Of a stretch of 5,563 nt of DNA, positions 1 through 5,494 are shown one piece after another (the stretch's first letter is position 1; the number at the start of each line of letters is the position of its first letter). A program made the position numbers and the translations under genes. The notes under the pieces were generated by a model. The model had not been told where the DNA came from. It ran no database searches and was given only the letters and a program-made list of their open reading frames with translations. Source of the stretch: Kiritimatiellota bacterium (lineage in GTDB: Bacteria > Verrucomicrobiota > Kiritimatiellia > RFP12 > UBA1067); contig WRML01000169.1 of NCBI GenBank assembly GCA_009777165.1, positions 1-5,563 on the forward strand, written 5' to 3'.

Positions 1-2624
1 GCCATCTCGATGAGGATCGTGTTGGGCTGCCCGGCGCGGAGCGTGTAGCGGCGGTTCTCGGCGGTCCTGCCGTTGACGCGGAGGGTGGCGCGGGCGTTCG
101 TCTCGAGCCAGATCTCGTGCTCCTCGCTGTGGCGCGACGTGAGCGAGCCGGTCCAGCGGACGCTGAAGCGGTCGGAGTCGAGCCGCGCGACGGGGGGGGT
201 GCGGTCGAAGCTGAAGTCGATGGCGCCGTCCACGCGCCCGAACGCCCGCCCCGTGAAATCCGTGCCGGAGTAATAGACCCCCTGCAGCCCCTGCGCGGTC
301 GGGTCGTTCCGAGCCATGCCCCCCCCCGCGAGGTGGAGGGTCGCGCCCTCGCGCGGCAGGAGGTTGAGGTCGGCGGTGGAGGGGTTGGCGAGGTGGCAGA
401 CGATCTCATGCACGAGCGGGAGGAAGCTGCCGCGCGAGGGGAGCGCCGAGACCGTCGCGTCGAAGGGGATGGCGGAGAGCATCACCGTCCCCCGCCCGAA
501 ACGCCTGACCGCGAGGAACGGGTCGTCGTTGTCGAAACTCGCCACTACGTGGGAGAAGTTGAGAAGTTGAGAAGTTGAGGAGTCTAAAAGTTTAGAAGTT
601 GCAACTTCTCCATTTTTTAACTTCTCAACTTCTATACTTCTCGACTCCCCCTCCCCCATGCGCCAGTGGCGCATGGCGGACACGGACGCGAGGTCGCTGC
701 CCGTGCGGAAGCTGCTCAGCGCGTCGTAGGTGAACGAGGCGGGCTTCAGCGAGGGGCGGTTGGTCTCGGGCGAGAGCGCGAACGCCTGGAGGGGCAGGGG
801 GGTGACGCGCTCGCCGTCGAGGGCCCACGCGTTGTAGAAGTTCGTCTGCGCCCGGGCCCCCGGCGCGATGAGCAGCCCCCCCCCGCTGGCGACGAACCGC
901 GCGAGGCGTTCGGCGGCCTGCTCCGGGAGGGCCCCCACGTCCGCGAGGATCACCGCCGCGCAATCCGTGAACCCCTCCCGCCGCGCCACGGCCGGGAGGT
1001 CCACCACCTCCGGGTCTATCAAAAAATCGCGAAGTTCAGAAGTCGAGGAGTCGAGAAGTGGGGAATTTTCGACTTCTGGATTTCTCGACTTCTGGACTTC
1101 TGGTCGCAGAGCCAGGGCGAGGTATGCCGAGGCGCGGTCGAGGGGGCGGGGGACGGGGTTGCCGTCCACGATCAGCACGCGCAGGGCCTCCACGACCTGC
1201 ACGACGTGCGTCATGGCGTCGTCCGCGGGCAGGTCGTCGTTTGCGATGACCCTCGCGCGGATGGGCTGGGCCCCCGCCTGCGTGAACTGGTGCTGGAACG
1301 TGACCGTGTGGCTCGTGCCAGGCTCCAGTTGGCGGACGGTGCGGTTGGTGAGGATGAGGGAAGGGGTTAAGGGGTTAAGGGGATTAGGGGTTAAGGTTTC
1401 GATTGCATTCGATTGCATTCGATTGCCGTCGAGGGCAGCCGAACCTGAATCCCTTGACCCCTTGACCCCTTGACCCCTAATCTCCAACACCACCGCCTCC
1501 GGCGTGACGGCTTCGGAGCCCGTGTTGGCGAGCGTGACGCGGATGCCGACCTCGCGGTCCGTCCCGACGATCTCGCGCGAGAGGCTGATGTCCGCGATGC
1601 CGACGTTGCGGACGGAGGGGGGTAGGGGGAGGGTGCGCCAGACAATCGGGGTTAAGGGGTTAAGGGGATTAGGGGTTAAGGTTTCGATTGCATTCGATTG
1701 CATTCGATTGCCGTCGACGGTAGCCGTTTCCTGAACCCCTTGACCCCTTGACCCCTTGACCCCTGGATCCCTTGACCCCTGAACCCCTGAACCCCTTAAC
1801 ACCTCTCTTGCCGCCCTCCACCGTTCCGGCGCGGTGAGGTGCCAGCCCGCCGCCTGGCCGTCGCCGACGATGACGATCTGCTTGGAGGGGTTGTTGCCCG
1901 ACGCGAGCATGACGGCCGCCGCGCTGAGCGTGTTCATGATGTCCATGGTGCCTTGCACGGGCTGGAGGCCGTCGAGGATGCTGAACAGCTCGCGGCGGTC
2001 GGCGGAGGGGGCCGGCATGACGACCTGCGCCACGGGCCCCCCCACGAGGATGCCGAACGCCGTGCCGCGGTCCGCCCCCTTGATGTACGCCTCCGCCTCC
2101 GTGCGCGCGCGGTCGAAGTTCGACTCCGCCCCCTGCCGCATGGTCATGGACGACGACCCGTCAATCACCAGCACCACGTCGCGCTGGAGCCCCGCCCCGA
2201 AACGCGACAGGTTCAGGCGGTGCTCCAGCAGGACCACCCCACCCGCGATCGCCGCCAGCAGGACGGAGAGCGCGAACAGCCCCCGCCGCCATTTCGGGTA
2301 ACGCCACATCGCGAAGCTCACCCCGAAGAACGTCACCGCCAGCAGCATCATCGGCAGCACCACCACCCACGGCACGCGCGACGCGGCCTGGATGAACGGG
2401 CGCGCGAGCGCCAGCGCCAGCAGCGCCAGCAGCAGGCAGCGCGTCGCCAGCAGGAGCATCTCCTCGATGAGCATCCGCCGCCGCCGGCTGACCATCGAGT
2501 CCAGCAGGAAGATGAACGCGCCCCAGTTGACGGTCTTCGCCGACTTGCGGTTGAACAGGTGGATCAGCACCGGCACCGCAACCGCCGCCAGCCCCAGCAA
2601 CATCCATGGTGAGAAAAATTCCAT
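1..2624 (-). CDS. BatA-like membrane protein with VWA and PA14 domains, carrying four in-frame repeat inserts (3' end beyond window)
   Basis: The frame is open for 874 codons from the ATG at 2624 to the left edge; I found no stop. GGGGGAG lies 7 bases upstream of the ATG. Residues 1-76 match the aerotolerance-regulator N-terminal domain (hydrophobic 7-24, IHLFNRK at 21-27, a second membrane segment about 54-76, ending ALARPF). Two more hydrophobic stretches follow at about 84-106 and 115-134. A VWA domain starts near 148 with an intact MIDAS (D155, S157, S159; probable T226 and D255). Residues 340-382 look like a beta-sandwich, 481-600 like a class-I glutamine-amidotransferase fold, and 778 onward like PA14 (GVYYSGTDF, FSVRWTGSLT). 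Repeat elements encode about residues 277-326, 382-421, 508-532 and 659-690, all between recognisable domains. Family knowledge: such proteins sit beside MoxR and DUF58 and are thought to be ATPase-matured metal-binding surface or periplasmic factors. The substrate is unknown. The gene looks intact despite the inserts. Confidence 0.88.
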   Translation of the reverse strand, partial: MEFFSPWMLLGLAAVAVPVLIHLFNRKSAKTVNWGAFIFLLDSMVSRRRRMLIEEMLLLATRCLLLALLALALARPFIQAASRVPWVVVLPMMLLAVTFFGVSFAMWRYPKWRRGLFALSVLLAAIAGGVVLLEHRLNLSRFGAGLQRDVVLVIDGSSSMTMRQGAESNFDRARTEAEAYIKGADRGTAFGILVGGPVAQVVMPAPSADRRELFSILDGLQPVQGTMDIMNTLSAAAVMLASGNNPSKQIVIVGDGQAAGWHLTAPERWRAAREVLRGSGVQGSRDPGVKGSRGQGVQETATVDGNRMQSNAIETLTPNPLNPLTPIVWRTLPLPPSVRNVGIADISLSREIVGTDREVGIRVTLANTGSEAVTPEAVVLEIRGQGVKGSRDSGSAALDGNRMQSNAIETLTPNPLNPLTPSLILTNRTVRQLEPGTSHTVTFQHQFTQAGAQPIRARVIANDDLPADDAMTHVVQVVEALRVLIVDGNPVPRPLDRASAYLALALRPEVQKSRNPEVENSPLLDSSTSELRDFLIDPEVVDLPAVARREGFTDCAAVILADVGALPEQAAERLARFVASGGGLLIAPGARAQTNFYNAWALDGERVTPLPLQAFALSPETNRPSLKPASFTYDALSSFRTGSDLASVSAMRHWRMGEGESRSIEVEKLKNGEVATSKLLDSSTSQLLNFSHVVASFDNDDPFLAVRRFGRGTVMLSAIPFDATVSALPSRGSFLPLVHEIVCHLANPSTADLNLLPREGATLHLAGGGMARNDPTAQGLQGVYYSGTDFTGRAFGRVDGAIDFSFDRTPPVARLDSDRFSVRWTGSLTSRHSEEHEIWLETNARATLRVNGRTAENRRYTLRAGQPNTILIEM
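552..650. repeat. In-frame element A: 12 phased 8-bp units (GAAGTTGA type) in inverted arms
   Basis: From 555 the sequence divides into twelve consecutive 8-bp units. GAAGTTGA occurs three times (555-578), then come variants, then AACTTCTC-type units (603-642) as the opposite, inverted arm. The centre is a perfect 16-bp palindrome, AGAAGTTGCAACTTCT (594-609). The span of 96 bp is a multiple of 24, so both the 8-bp phase and the codon frame are kept. On the minus strand it adds about 32 residues, including LLDSSTSQLL, to the VWA protein between an upstream ...MRHWRMGEG and a downstream ...VVASFDNDDPF. The base composition is much more AT-rich than the flanking gene. Confidence 0.85.
1019..1102. 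repeat. In-frame element B: nine phased 8-bp units (GAAGTCGA / GACTTCTG)
   Basis: Positions 1031-1102 parse as nine 8-bp units: GAAGTTCA, GAAGTCGA, GGAGTCGA, GAAGTGGG, GAATTTTC, then GACTTCTG-type units. The second half is the inverted complement of the first. The length of 72 bp is a multiple of 24. It is clearly related to the element at 555-650: both encode LLDSSTS in the same minus-strand frame (residues 523-529 here). It lies in the amidotransferase-like region, between ASAYLALALRP and DPEVVDLPAVARR. The left boundary is uncertain, since the A-rich stretch 1019-1030 may also belong to the element. Confidence 0.82.
1363..1482. repeat. In-frame element C: GGGGTTAA / CCCCTTGA octamer arms around a decamer core
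   Basis: The left arm is GGGGTTAA, GGGGTTAA, GGGGATTA, GGGGTTAA (1363-1394). The core contains two and a half tandem copies of CGATTGCATT (about 1400-1429). The right arm is TCCCTTGA, CCCCTTGA, CCCCTTGA, CCCCTAAT (1450-1481). The arms are inverted complements apart from a T/C difference in each unit. The first 70 bp (1363-1432) are identical to 1648-1717. On the minus strand it encodes about 39 residues, beginning RGQGVKGS and ending NPLNPLTP, inserted after EAVVLEI and before the segment ending TNRTVRQLEPG. The exact boundaries cannot be fixed without an uninterrupted homologue. Confidence 0.87.
1648..1800. repeat. In-frame element D: second copy of the GGGGTTAA / CCCCTTGA element with a longer arm
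   Basis: The left arm and decamer core repeat 1363-1432 exactly over 70 bp (1648-1717). The right arm is longer, with eight octamers from 1736 to 1799: CCCCTTGA three times, CCCCTGGA, TCCCTTGA, CCCCTGAA twice, CCCCTTAA. It is inserted between the VWA domain (ending near ERWRAAREV) and the following beta-sandwich (SVRNVGIADISL). It is translated in the same frame as element C, so both copies contribute the identical peptide from DGNRMQSNAIE through NPLNPLTP. Confidence 0.87.
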
Positions 2625-2631
2625 TAGTAGG

Positions 2632-2638
2632 CTCCCCC
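2632..2638 (-). promoter_or_regulatory. Ribosome binding site of the BatA/VWA gene
   Basis: The minus strand reads GGGGGAG, 7 bases before the ATG at 2624. It fixes that start. It lies just outside the palindromic element of the intergenic gap, so the gene keeps its own ribosome binding site. Confidence 0.6.
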
Positions 2639-2662
2639 CTTGCCCTTGCTTCGGATAATCTC

Positions 2663-2882
2663 ACACAAAGGCACAAAACAGTCCCGCAGGGACAACACTT
2701 TATTAACCGTAGGCTTTAGCCTACGGCAGGGAAGCCTCTCCGACAAGTCCCGCAGGGACGACACTTTTCTGTGCGAAGTGTCGTCCCTGTGGGACTTGGT
2801 TGTGTGCGTGGTCTTGTTCCGTAGGTTAAAACCTACGGTTAATAAAGTGCTGTCCCTGCGGGACTGCTCTGCGCCTCTGCGT
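2663..2882. repeat. Nested intergenic palindromic element (about 220 bp) between DUF58 and BatA/VWA
   Basis: This fills the 280-bp gap 2625-2904, which has no gene. Outer arms 2679-2726 and 2819-2866 are inverted complements at 45 of 48 positions. Beyond them, 2663-2681 and 2864-2882 continue the inverted repeat at 14 of 19 positions, with only A/G differences. Inside is a hairpin of 23-bp arms (2744-2766 and 2776-2798) with one mismatch and a 9-base loop. The 13-base palindrome GTCCCGCAGGGAC or a variant occurs four times (2681, 2747, 2783, 2852). Two 20-base palindromes start CCGTAGG (2707-2726 and 2819-2838). The far edge carries octamers TCTGCGCC, TCTGCGTC, TCTGCGAG (2868-2891). It would be transcribed in the operon and should fold strongly; a role in mRNA processing or attenuation is inference. 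REP/BIME-like, no transposase in the window. Confidence 0.88.
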
Positions 2883-2904
2883 CTCTGCGAGAAAAAAATC
2901 ATCT

Positions 2905-3846
2905 TTATTTCCCCCCCCTGTGGCGGCGCGCGAGGTAATCGGAGAGCGCCTTGTCGAACGGCGTCTTGGTGGACAGCGGCACGTAGTCTGCGCTGATCTC
3001 GCCGCACCCCGCCGATATCTCCTTCAGGAAGCGGCGGACGCGGTCGAGGTAGCTGGCGCGGAGCGTCTTGGGGTCCACGTCCACATGGCGCGGCGACTCC
3101 AGGTCAATGAACTCCGTGAACGAGTCGAACGGGAAAAACAGCTCCTCCTCCGCCATGATGTGCAGGACGATGACCTCGTGCTTGCGGTAACGGAAGTGGT
3201 GGAGGGCTTTGAGCAGCTCGGCGGTGTCGCCGAACAGGTCGCTCAGGACGATGACCAGCCCCCGGCGCGGGATGCGCTCCGCGATCTCGTGGAACACGGG
3301 CGCGAGCCCGGTGTCGTTGCCCGCCGCGGTCGCGTCAATCTGCTCGAGGATGGCGCGGACCTGGCTGGCGCGGGCGCGGGCGGGCAGGTAGCTGCGGATC
3401 GCGCTGTCGAACGTCACCATCCCCACGGCGTCCTGCTGCCCGATGAGCAGGTAGGACAGCACGGCGGCGATGTACTGCGCGTACTCCAGCTTCGAGAGCC
3501 GCCGCCCCTCGAACACCGCCGCCTGCTCCCCGCTGTAGCCCATCGAGCCGGACGCGTCGAGCAGGATCGTCGCGCGGAGGTTCGTCTCCTCGACATACTG
3601 CTTGATGTAGTAGCGGTCCTTACGCGCCAGCACGCGCCAGTCGAGGTTGCGCAGGTCATCGCCCGGCGTGTACTGGCGGTGCTCCGCGAACTCCACGGAG
3701 AACCCCTTGTGCGGGCTGCGGTGCCGCCCGGACACGAAGCCCTCCATCACGCTCCGCGCGACCAGCTCCAGCCGCGCGAGCGTCGCGGTACTTGCTCCCG
3801 GGAGCCAGCGCATGTGGCGCGGTACGTTTTGTAAGTCAGGCGACAT
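2905..3846 (-). CDS. DUF58 domain protein (VWA-like fold)
   Basis: A complete 313-residue protein. The DUF58 signature is clear at residues 41-78 (RHRSPHKGFSVEFAEHRQY, then TPGDDLRNLDWRVLARKDR). A VWA-like fold follows, with MIDAS residues D97, S99 and S101 in ILLDASGSMGY, a probable T179 in NDTGL, and D203 in VLSDLFGD. There is no signal peptide or clear membrane segment, so it is probably cytoplasmic. Family knowledge: DUF58 proteins are encoded next to MoxR ATPases and are thought to be their partners in assembling or activating VWA proteins or enzyme complexes. The exact role is not established. The ATG at 3846 follows a repeat arm directly and has no visible Shine-Dalgarno sequence; an in-frame TAG just upstream rules out a longer form. 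Met12 is an alternative start. The gene lies downstream of moxR, separated from it by the S23 cassette. Confidence 0.93.
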   Translation of the reverse strand: MSPDLQNVPRHMRWLPGASTATLARLELVARSVMEGFVSGRHRSPHKGFSVEFAEHRQYTPGDDLRNLDWRVLARKDRYYIKQYVEETNLRATILLDASGSMGYSGEQAAVFEGRRLSKLEYAQYIAAVLSYLLIGQQDAVGMVTFDSAIRSYLPARARASQVRAILEQIDATAAGNDTGLAPVFHEIAERIPRRGLVIVLSDLFGDTAELLKALHHFRYRKHEVIVLHIMAEEELFFPFDSFTEFIDLESPRHVDVDPKTLRASYLDRVRRFLKEISAGCGEISADYVPLSTKTPFDKALSDYLARRHRGGK

Positions 3847-3849
3847 AAC

Positions 3850-3891
3850 AGTTAATAGCTAATAGTTAATAATTAATAGTTAATCGTTAAG
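3850..3891. repeat. Heptamer repeat arm (AGTTAAT)n, downstream side of the S23 cassette
   Basis: Six phased 7-bp units: AGTTAAT, AGCTAAT, AGTTAAT, AATTAAT, AGTTAAT, CGTTAAG. They run from just upstream of the DUF58 start codon into the stop codon of the S23 gene. They are the inverted complement of the heptamers at 4258-4285. The array fills the whole 40-bp gap and stands where the ribosome binding site of DUF58 would be expected. Confidence 0.85.
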
Positions 3892-4243
3892 CCTGACGTT
3901 TGAGGGTGGTGATGCTACTGGTCAGAAGACGGAGAAGCTCCTCGCATTCAGGATAGATGGCAGCAAATTCACGTTTGGACAGGTAGTCGGTTTCATGGAG
4001 AACCTCAAGCCAGAAAATAGTTTCCGCACATTCTTTCAGGGCGAATTGTAGTTTTTGGACAAACTCTTTTTTGCTGATAGCGTATTTCGCTTCGGCGATG
4101 TTCGCGCCGATACTGGTTCCACTGCGCAACACTTGTTTAGAGAGGACAAACTCCTTCTTCTTGTCGGTCAAAAACTGGTACATACGGACAATCCGAATTG
4201 CAAATGCCTTGCTCTTCGTCTGTATCACACTATCGTCTTTCAT
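3887..4243 (-). CDS. S23 / 23S rRNA intervening-sequence-type four-helix-bundle protein
   Basis: A 118-residue protein from the ATG at 4243. The family hallmark LRSGTSIGANIAEA is at residues 39-52, followed by KLQFALKECAETIFWLEVL at 64-82. The length is typical. The start was chosen because GGGGGAG lies 6 bases upstream; a longer reading from a TTG at 4258 would place this motif inside the gene. Family knowledge: these proteins were first found in intervening sequences of 23S rRNA genes (Leptospira, Coxiella) but also occur alone in many genomes. They form four-helix bundles related to the Avd protein of diversity-generating retroelements; the function is unknown, with nucleic-acid binding suspected. 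Here the gene splits a moxR-DUF58 pair, is clearly more AT-rich than its neighbours, and is flanked by inverted heptamer arms. Together these suggest a recent arrival as a discrete cassette. Confidence 0.93.
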   Translation of the reverse strand: MKDDSVIQTKSKAFAIRIVRMYQFLTDKKKEFVLSKQVLRSGTSIGANIAEAKYAISKKEFVQKLQFALKECAETIFWLEVLHETDYLSKREFAAIYPECEELLRLLTSSITTLKRQA

Positions 4244-4249
4244 AGTCGT

Positions 4250-4256
4250 CTCCCCC
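4250..4256 (-). promoter_or_regulatory. Ribosome binding site that decides the S23 start
   Basis: The minus strand reads GGGGGAG, 6 bases before the ATG at 4243. It supports that ATG over the upstream in-frame TTG at 4258. It lies inside the heptamer arms, so the cassette carries its own translation signal. Confidence 0.7.
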
Positions 4257-4257
4257 A

Positions 4258-4285
4258 ACTATTAACTATTAGTTATTAACTATTA
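4258..4285. repeat. Heptamer repeat arm (ACTATTA)n, upstream side of the S23 cassette
   Basis: Four phased 7-bp units: ACTATTA, ACTATTA, GTTATTA, ACTATTA. They are inverted relative to the AGTTAAT array at 3850-3891. The last unit contains the moxR stop codon (4283-4285 on the plus strand, TAA on the minus strand), so the array abuts or has replaced the end of moxR. In a transcript the two arms could pair and bracket the S23 gene in a long AU-rich stem. Confidence 0.85.
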
Positions 4286-5323
4286 GATGTCCAGCGTCTC
4301 CCTCGGCTTCAGCTCCTTGATGAGCGAGTGCACGATCTCGTCGCTGGTCACGCCCGCGGCCTCCGCGTTGAACGTCGTGATGATGCGGTGGCGCAGGACG
4401 GGCAGGGCCACGGCGGTCACGTCCATCGTGGTCGCGTGGAGCCGCCCGTGCAGAATGGCCCGCGCCTTCGCCCCGACGATGAGGTTGATGCCCGCGCGCG
4501 GGCCCGCCCCCCAACTGACCATCTCCTTCACGAACGACGGCGCCTCCGGCTGTTTCGGGCGCGACGCCCGCGCGAGGTTCTTCGCGTACTCGATGACGTG
4601 GTCCGCCACCGGCACGCGCCGCACCACGTCCTGCAGGCGCAGGATCGCCGGCCCGTCCAGCACGCGCTTTAGCTCCGTCCGCCACGCGCCCGTCACCTGA
4701 CGGATGATCGTGGACTCCTCCTCCGCGCTCGGGTAATCCACGGTGATGTTGAACATGAAGCGGTCGAGCTGCGCCTCCGGCAGCGGGTAGGTGCCTTCCT
4801 GCTCGATCGGGTTCTGCGTCGCCAGCACGAAGAACGGCTCCGGCAGCGGGAACGACTGCGCCCCGACGGTCACGTGATGTTCCTGCATGGCCTCCAGCAA
4901 CGCCGCCTGCGTCTTCGGCGGCGTGCGGTTGATCTCATCCGCCAGCAGCATGTTGGCGAAGACCGGCCCCTGCACGAAGCGGAACACGCGCTTGCCCGTC
5001 GTGCGGTCCTCCTCCAGCACATCCGAGCCAGTGATGTCCGACGGCATCAGGTCCGGCGTGAACTGGATGCGCTTGAAGCTCAGGTCCAGCACCTGCGAGA
5101 GCGTGCTTACGAGCAGCGTCTTCGCCAGCCCCGGCACACCCACGAGCAGCGCGTGGCCCCGGCTGAACACCGCGATCAGCACCTCCTCGACGACCTTCTC
5201 CTGCCCAATGATAATCCCCCCAAGCTCTTTCTTGATCTCAAGAAATGCTTGGTTTAATTCTGCAATCAACGCGGCATCCCCTGCCACGCCCTGACGATTC
5301 ACGCCATCCCCGTTCGTAAACAT
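4283..5323 (-). CDS. MoxR-family AAA+ ATPase
   Basis: A complete 346-residue protein of normal family length. Walker A is GVPGLAKT (62-69; the alanine before lysine is usual in this family). Walker B is LLADEINR (126-133). The sensor-1 region is ATQNPIEQEGTYPLPEAQLD (168-187), followed by R188. Sensor 2 is in WGAGPRAG (R276). No signal peptide or membrane segment is seen, so it is cytoplasmic. Family knowledge: MoxR ATPases form hexameric rings and act as chaperones for VWA-containing partners, with roles in stress and envelope functions. Here the partners are the DUF58 protein and the BatA/VWA protein downstream. The start ATG has a GGGGGG tract 7 bases upstream. It is the first gene of the apparent operon. 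The C-terminus ends RETLDI directly at the heptamer array, and a few terminal residues may have been changed by that insertion. Confidence 0.96.
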   Translation of the reverse strand: MFTNGDGVNRQGVAGDAALIAELNQAFLEIKKELGGIIIGQEKVVEEVLIAVFSRGHALLVGVPGLAKTLLVSTLSQVLDLSFKRIQFTPDLMPSDITGSDVLEEDRTTGKRVFRFVQGPVFANMLLADEINRTPPKTQAALLEAMQEHHVTVGAQSFPLPEPFFVLATQNPIEQEGTYPLPEAQLDRFMFNITVDYPSAEEESTIIRQVTGAWRTELKRVLDGPAILRLQDVVRRVPVADHVIEYAKNLARASRPKQPEAPSFVKEMVSWGAGPRAGINLIVGAKARAILHGRLHATTMDVTAVALPVLRHRIITTFNAEAAGVTSDEIVHSLIKELKPRETLDI

Positions 5324-5355
5324 AAACCAACCCCCCTTTTTTTAACATGCAATCA

Positions 5356-5385
5356 ATTATGCTTCATTCGGGAATCCGATTGCAA
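5356..5385 (-). promoter_or_regulatory. Possible sigma-70-type promoter for the moxR operon
   Basis: Read on the minus strand, TTGCAA (5385-5380) is followed by an 18-base spacer and CATAAT (5361-5356), a 5-of-6 match to TATAAT. The start codon lies about 35 bases further on. An A-tract (minus strand, about 5395-5387) lies directly upstream, as an UP-element would. The region is AT-rich in a GC-rich genome, so chance matches are likely, and the sigma-factor consensus of this organism is unknown. Confidence 0.4.
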
Positions 5386-5464
5386 CTTTTTTTTTAGTAA
5401 TTTATGAAATTTATGTTATTTTGTACTTCGCGTCCGCTTGCAACGGACAGGTCGGTTCATGTAT

Positions 5465-5476
5465 AGTGAATTCACT
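5465..5476. repeat. Perfect 12-bp palindrome upstream of moxR
   Basis: AGTGAATTCACT is fully self-complementary. It could be an operator for a dimeric regulator or part of the repeat element that follows. Only one copy is visible in the window. Confidence 0.5.
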
Positions 5477-5494
5477 TTAAAAGCGTACCGCGAC

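Noticed and set aside
666..1370. Long plus-strand open frame opposite the BatA/VWA gene
   Set aside because: Its translation is rich in Arg, Gly, Glu and Val with no domain motifs, and it is antisense to an open frame with clear BatA, VWA and PA14 features. Such shadows are common in GC-rich DNA.
1363..1800. CRISPR array
   Set aside because: The tandem units are 7-10 bp with no spacers of 25-40 bp, and the array is translated within a gene.
1839..2612. Plus-strand open frame of 257 codons opposite the VWA region
   Set aside because: It is low-complexity, rich in His, Arg and Gln, and antisense to the clear BatA_N and VWA domains.
1..2624. Pseudogene of a VWA protein disrupted by repeats
   Set aside because: The frame is continuous, the MIDAS residues are intact, and the sequence on both sides of each insert is in the same frame.
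2624..3007. Minus-strand open frame of 127 codons across the intergenic palindrome
   Set aside because: It overlaps the end of DUF58 in another frame and consists mostly of translated palindromic repeats. A plus-strand counterpart at 2640-2996 shares the same repeat-derived peptides, as expected for an inverted repeat.
2920..3834. Plus-strand open frame of 304 codons opposite DUF58
   Set aside because: It is a compositional shadow of a well-recognised DUF58 gene with an intact motif set.
4244..4258. TTG start at 4258 for the S23 protein
   Set aside because: The GGGGGAG motif at 4250-4256 is well placed for the ATG at 4243 and would be internal to the longer form; the family N-terminus also fits the ATG.
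3887..4258. S23 gene as part of a 23S rRNA intervening sequence
   Set aside because: No rRNA sequence flanks it; both neighbours are protein-coding genes.
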